This document shows positions 5,533 through 6,285 of a stretch of 6,285 bases of DNA, piece after piece. Every line of letters starts with the position of its first letter. Position 1 is the first letter of the stretch. The stretch comes from an uncultured Collinsella sp. (lineage in GTDB: Bacteria > Actinomycetota > Coriobacteriia > Coriobacteriales > Coriobacteriaceae): positions 1 through 6,285 of the forward strand of contig CABUUE010000091.1 in assembly GCA_902494685.1 (NCBI GenBank), given 5' to 3'. The position numbers were made by a program, and so were the translations under genes. The notes under the pieces were generated by a model, which had not been told where the DNA came from, searched no databases, and saw nothing but the letters and a program-made list of their open reading frames with translations.

Positions 5533-6156
5533 ATGAGCGATCTGGAGAATAAGAAGAATCCTGTGGTCATTACCATCGCGCGCGACTTTGGCGCCGAGGG
5601 CCACGAGATTGGTCGCATGCTTGCCGACGAGTTGGGGATTCCGCTGTACGATAACGAGCTGCTGGTACGTGCGTCGCTGCGCGCGGGCGAGTCGCTCGAT
5701 AAGATGGCCGCCTATGACGAACGTCTGGCCGTTGAGAACATGGCGTTTCTGCCCGACCGCTACGATGCGCGTTCGTACTCGGATAAGTTGTTCCAAAAGA
5801 TGAGCCAGGTGATTTTGGATTTGGGCGAGACCGAGAGCTGCATTATCGAAGGCCGCCTGTCCGATTATCTGCTTCGCAACAACCCCAACCACATTGCCGT
5901 GTTGGTGACCGCTCCCTTTGAGGACCGCGTCGAGATCGTGCGCAAGAAGCGTGGCCTTAACAAAAAGAAGGGCGCCAAGCTGGTCAAACAGCAGCAGAAG
6001 GCGCGCGAGGCGTTCTATAAGCGCTACAGTGCCGGCAAATGGAAGATGACGAGCGGTAAGGATATCGTAGTCAACCGCGCCAAGCTGGGCCGCGAGGGCT
6101 GTAAAGACGTTATCGCCGCTGCCTACCGCTACAAGGTGGCACAGCTCGAAGGCTAG
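5533..6156 (+). CDS. Cytidylate kinase-like family protein
   Basis: This 207-residue soluble protein belongs to the cytidylate kinase-like group (AAK6/Cytidylate_kin2 type), nucleotide-binding P-loop proteins whose substrate is mostly unproven. The N-terminal strand and loop VVITIARDFGAEGHEIGRML (11-30) matches the family's ITISRxxGSGGxxIGxxLA pattern. ADELGIPLYDNELL (31-44) matches the typical following stretch. The middle has CIIEGRLSDYLL (103-114), equivalent to the family's GRxxDxxL motif, then HIAVLVTAPFEDRVEIV (120-136). A basic lid-like region (KKRGLNKKKGAK, 138-149) and an RYSAGKW segment follow. The loop reads G-A-E-G-H, with Glu22 where most members have Gly and no Walker lysine, so activity should not be assumed. 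It lies 48 bases after permease 2 on the same strand with no terminator between, so it is probably in the importer operon. Any link between nucleotide phosphorylation and amino acid uptake is speculative. Confidence 0.85.
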   Translation: MSDLENKKNPVVITIARDFGAEGHEIGRMLADELGIPLYDNELLVRASLRAGESLDKMAAYDERLAVENMAFLPDRYDARSYSDKLFQKMSQVILDLGETESCIIEGRLSDYLLRNNPNHIAVLVTAPFEDRVEIVRKKRGLNKKKGAKLVKQQQKAREAFYKRYSAGKWKMTSGKDIVVNRAKLGREGCKDVIAAAYRYKVAQLEG

Positions 6157-6191
6157 CTGACCAAAACCACCACAAAGGTGCCTGTGAACTG

Positions 6192-6228
6192 CCTCCCATT
6201 TCTTGGACATCGGGAAATGGGAGGTTTT
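6192..6228 (+). terminator. Hairpin at IS end: possible terminator and ribosome-site mask
   Basis: CCTCCCATTTC (6192-6202) pairs perfectly with GAAATGGGAGG (6214-6224), with an 11-base loop followed by TTTT. It could end transcripts from the kinase-like gene. Its right arm contains GGGAGG (6219-6224), the Shine-Dalgarno sequence of the IS ORF, so the stem would hide that site in transcripts coming from outside the element. Confidence 0.6.
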
Positions 6229-6230
6229 CC

Positions 6231-6285
6231 ATGAGTATAGACCTCAGGGTGAAGCACGACCTGGAGTCCAGGAGGCGGGCCGTCG
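6231..6285 (+). CDS. Probable IS3-family transposase first ORF (OrfA-like), N-terminal 18 codons
   Basis: ATG 6231 follows GGGAGG by six bases and opens a frame to the end of the window: MSIDLRVKHDLESRRRAV. The basic, helical character with ESRRRAV fits the start of a helix-turn-helix DNA-binding OrfA, which recognises the IS ends and is normally followed by a frameshifted OrfB carrying the DDE catalytic domain. Only 18 residues are visible, so the call depends mainly on the adjoining terminal-repeat-like sequence. Confidence 0.5.
   Translation, partial: MSIDLRVKHDLESRRRAV

Larger units (their letters stand above)
6183..6285 (+). mobile_element. Left end of a probable IS3-family insertion sequence (partial)
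   Basis: The stretch from 6183 begins TGTGAACTGCCTCCC and continues to TTGGAC (6203-6208). This resembles the IS3/IS150-group terminal repeat pattern, TG-ACTGCC/CCC followed by TTGGAC. A short ORF with a basic, HTH-transposase-like start opens 48 bases in, as in these elements. The exact terminus could be 6183 or 6185. The right end and any target duplication are outside the window. It inserted just downstream of the kinase-like gene, where no other terminator is visible. Confidence 0.6.

Noticed and set aside
6157..6182. A small hairpin (CACC/GGTG) after the kinase-like gene as its terminator
   Set aside because: Only about four pairs can form and no T-run follows. The IS-end hairpin at 6192-6228 is a better candidate.
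4255..6210. A 651-codon open frame on the minus strand covering most of both permeases and the kinase-like gene
   Set aside because: It is exactly codon-aligned with the three sense genes, so it stays open simply because they avoid TTA, CTA and TCA codons. The first TCA codon in permease 1 (4252-4254) ends it. Its translation is a low-complexity His/Arg/Leu/Gln-rich string, and the sense genes are clear family members.

Overview
This G+C-rich window looks like chromosomal DNA of a Gram-positive actinobacterium. The best guess is Coriobacteriia, possibly Collinsella, but that rests on codon use, the gene families and the style of the intergenic repeats; no rRNA or other taxonomic marker is present. 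All recognisable genes lie on the + strand.

Layout. (1) 1-273 is the C-terminal part of a galactitol-type PTS EIIA protein, cut by the window edge. (2) 274-460 is an intergenic spacer full of short inverted and direct repeats. (3) 461-1681 encodes a membrane-anchored parvulin-type (PpiC/PrsA-like) peptidyl-prolyl isomerase, and 1736-2179 encodes a YqeY protein, followed by a strong intrinsic terminator at 2207-2239. (4) 2240-2454 carries a perfect 29-bp inverted repeat and a likely promoter. (5) 2455-5484 is a complete four-gene polar amino acid ABC importer: ATPase, Tat-type lipoprotein solute-binding protein, and two related permeases. (6) A 31-bp palindrome at 5486-5516 separates the importer from a cytidylate kinase-like gene (5533-6156) that is probably co-transcribed with it. 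(7) From about 6183 to the end is the left end of what looks like an IS3-family insertion sequence, with the first 18 codons of its first ORF.

How the genes work together. The lipoprotein captures a polar amino acid (the glutamate/glutamine/aspartate class is the best guess) outside the membrane. The two permeases form a heterodimeric channel and the ATPase dimer powers it. The foldase and YqeY form a separate unit with no obvious metabolic link to the importer, and the role of the kinase-like protein in this operon is unknown.

I see no clearly new multi-gene system. The most interesting signal is in the spacers. Repeats at four places share one design: a short word that differs at each locus, a G-rich GGGACA-type core, then the inverted copy of the word. 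The second notable signal is a hairpin at the insertion-sequence end that would bury the transposase ribosome-binding site in read-through transcripts.
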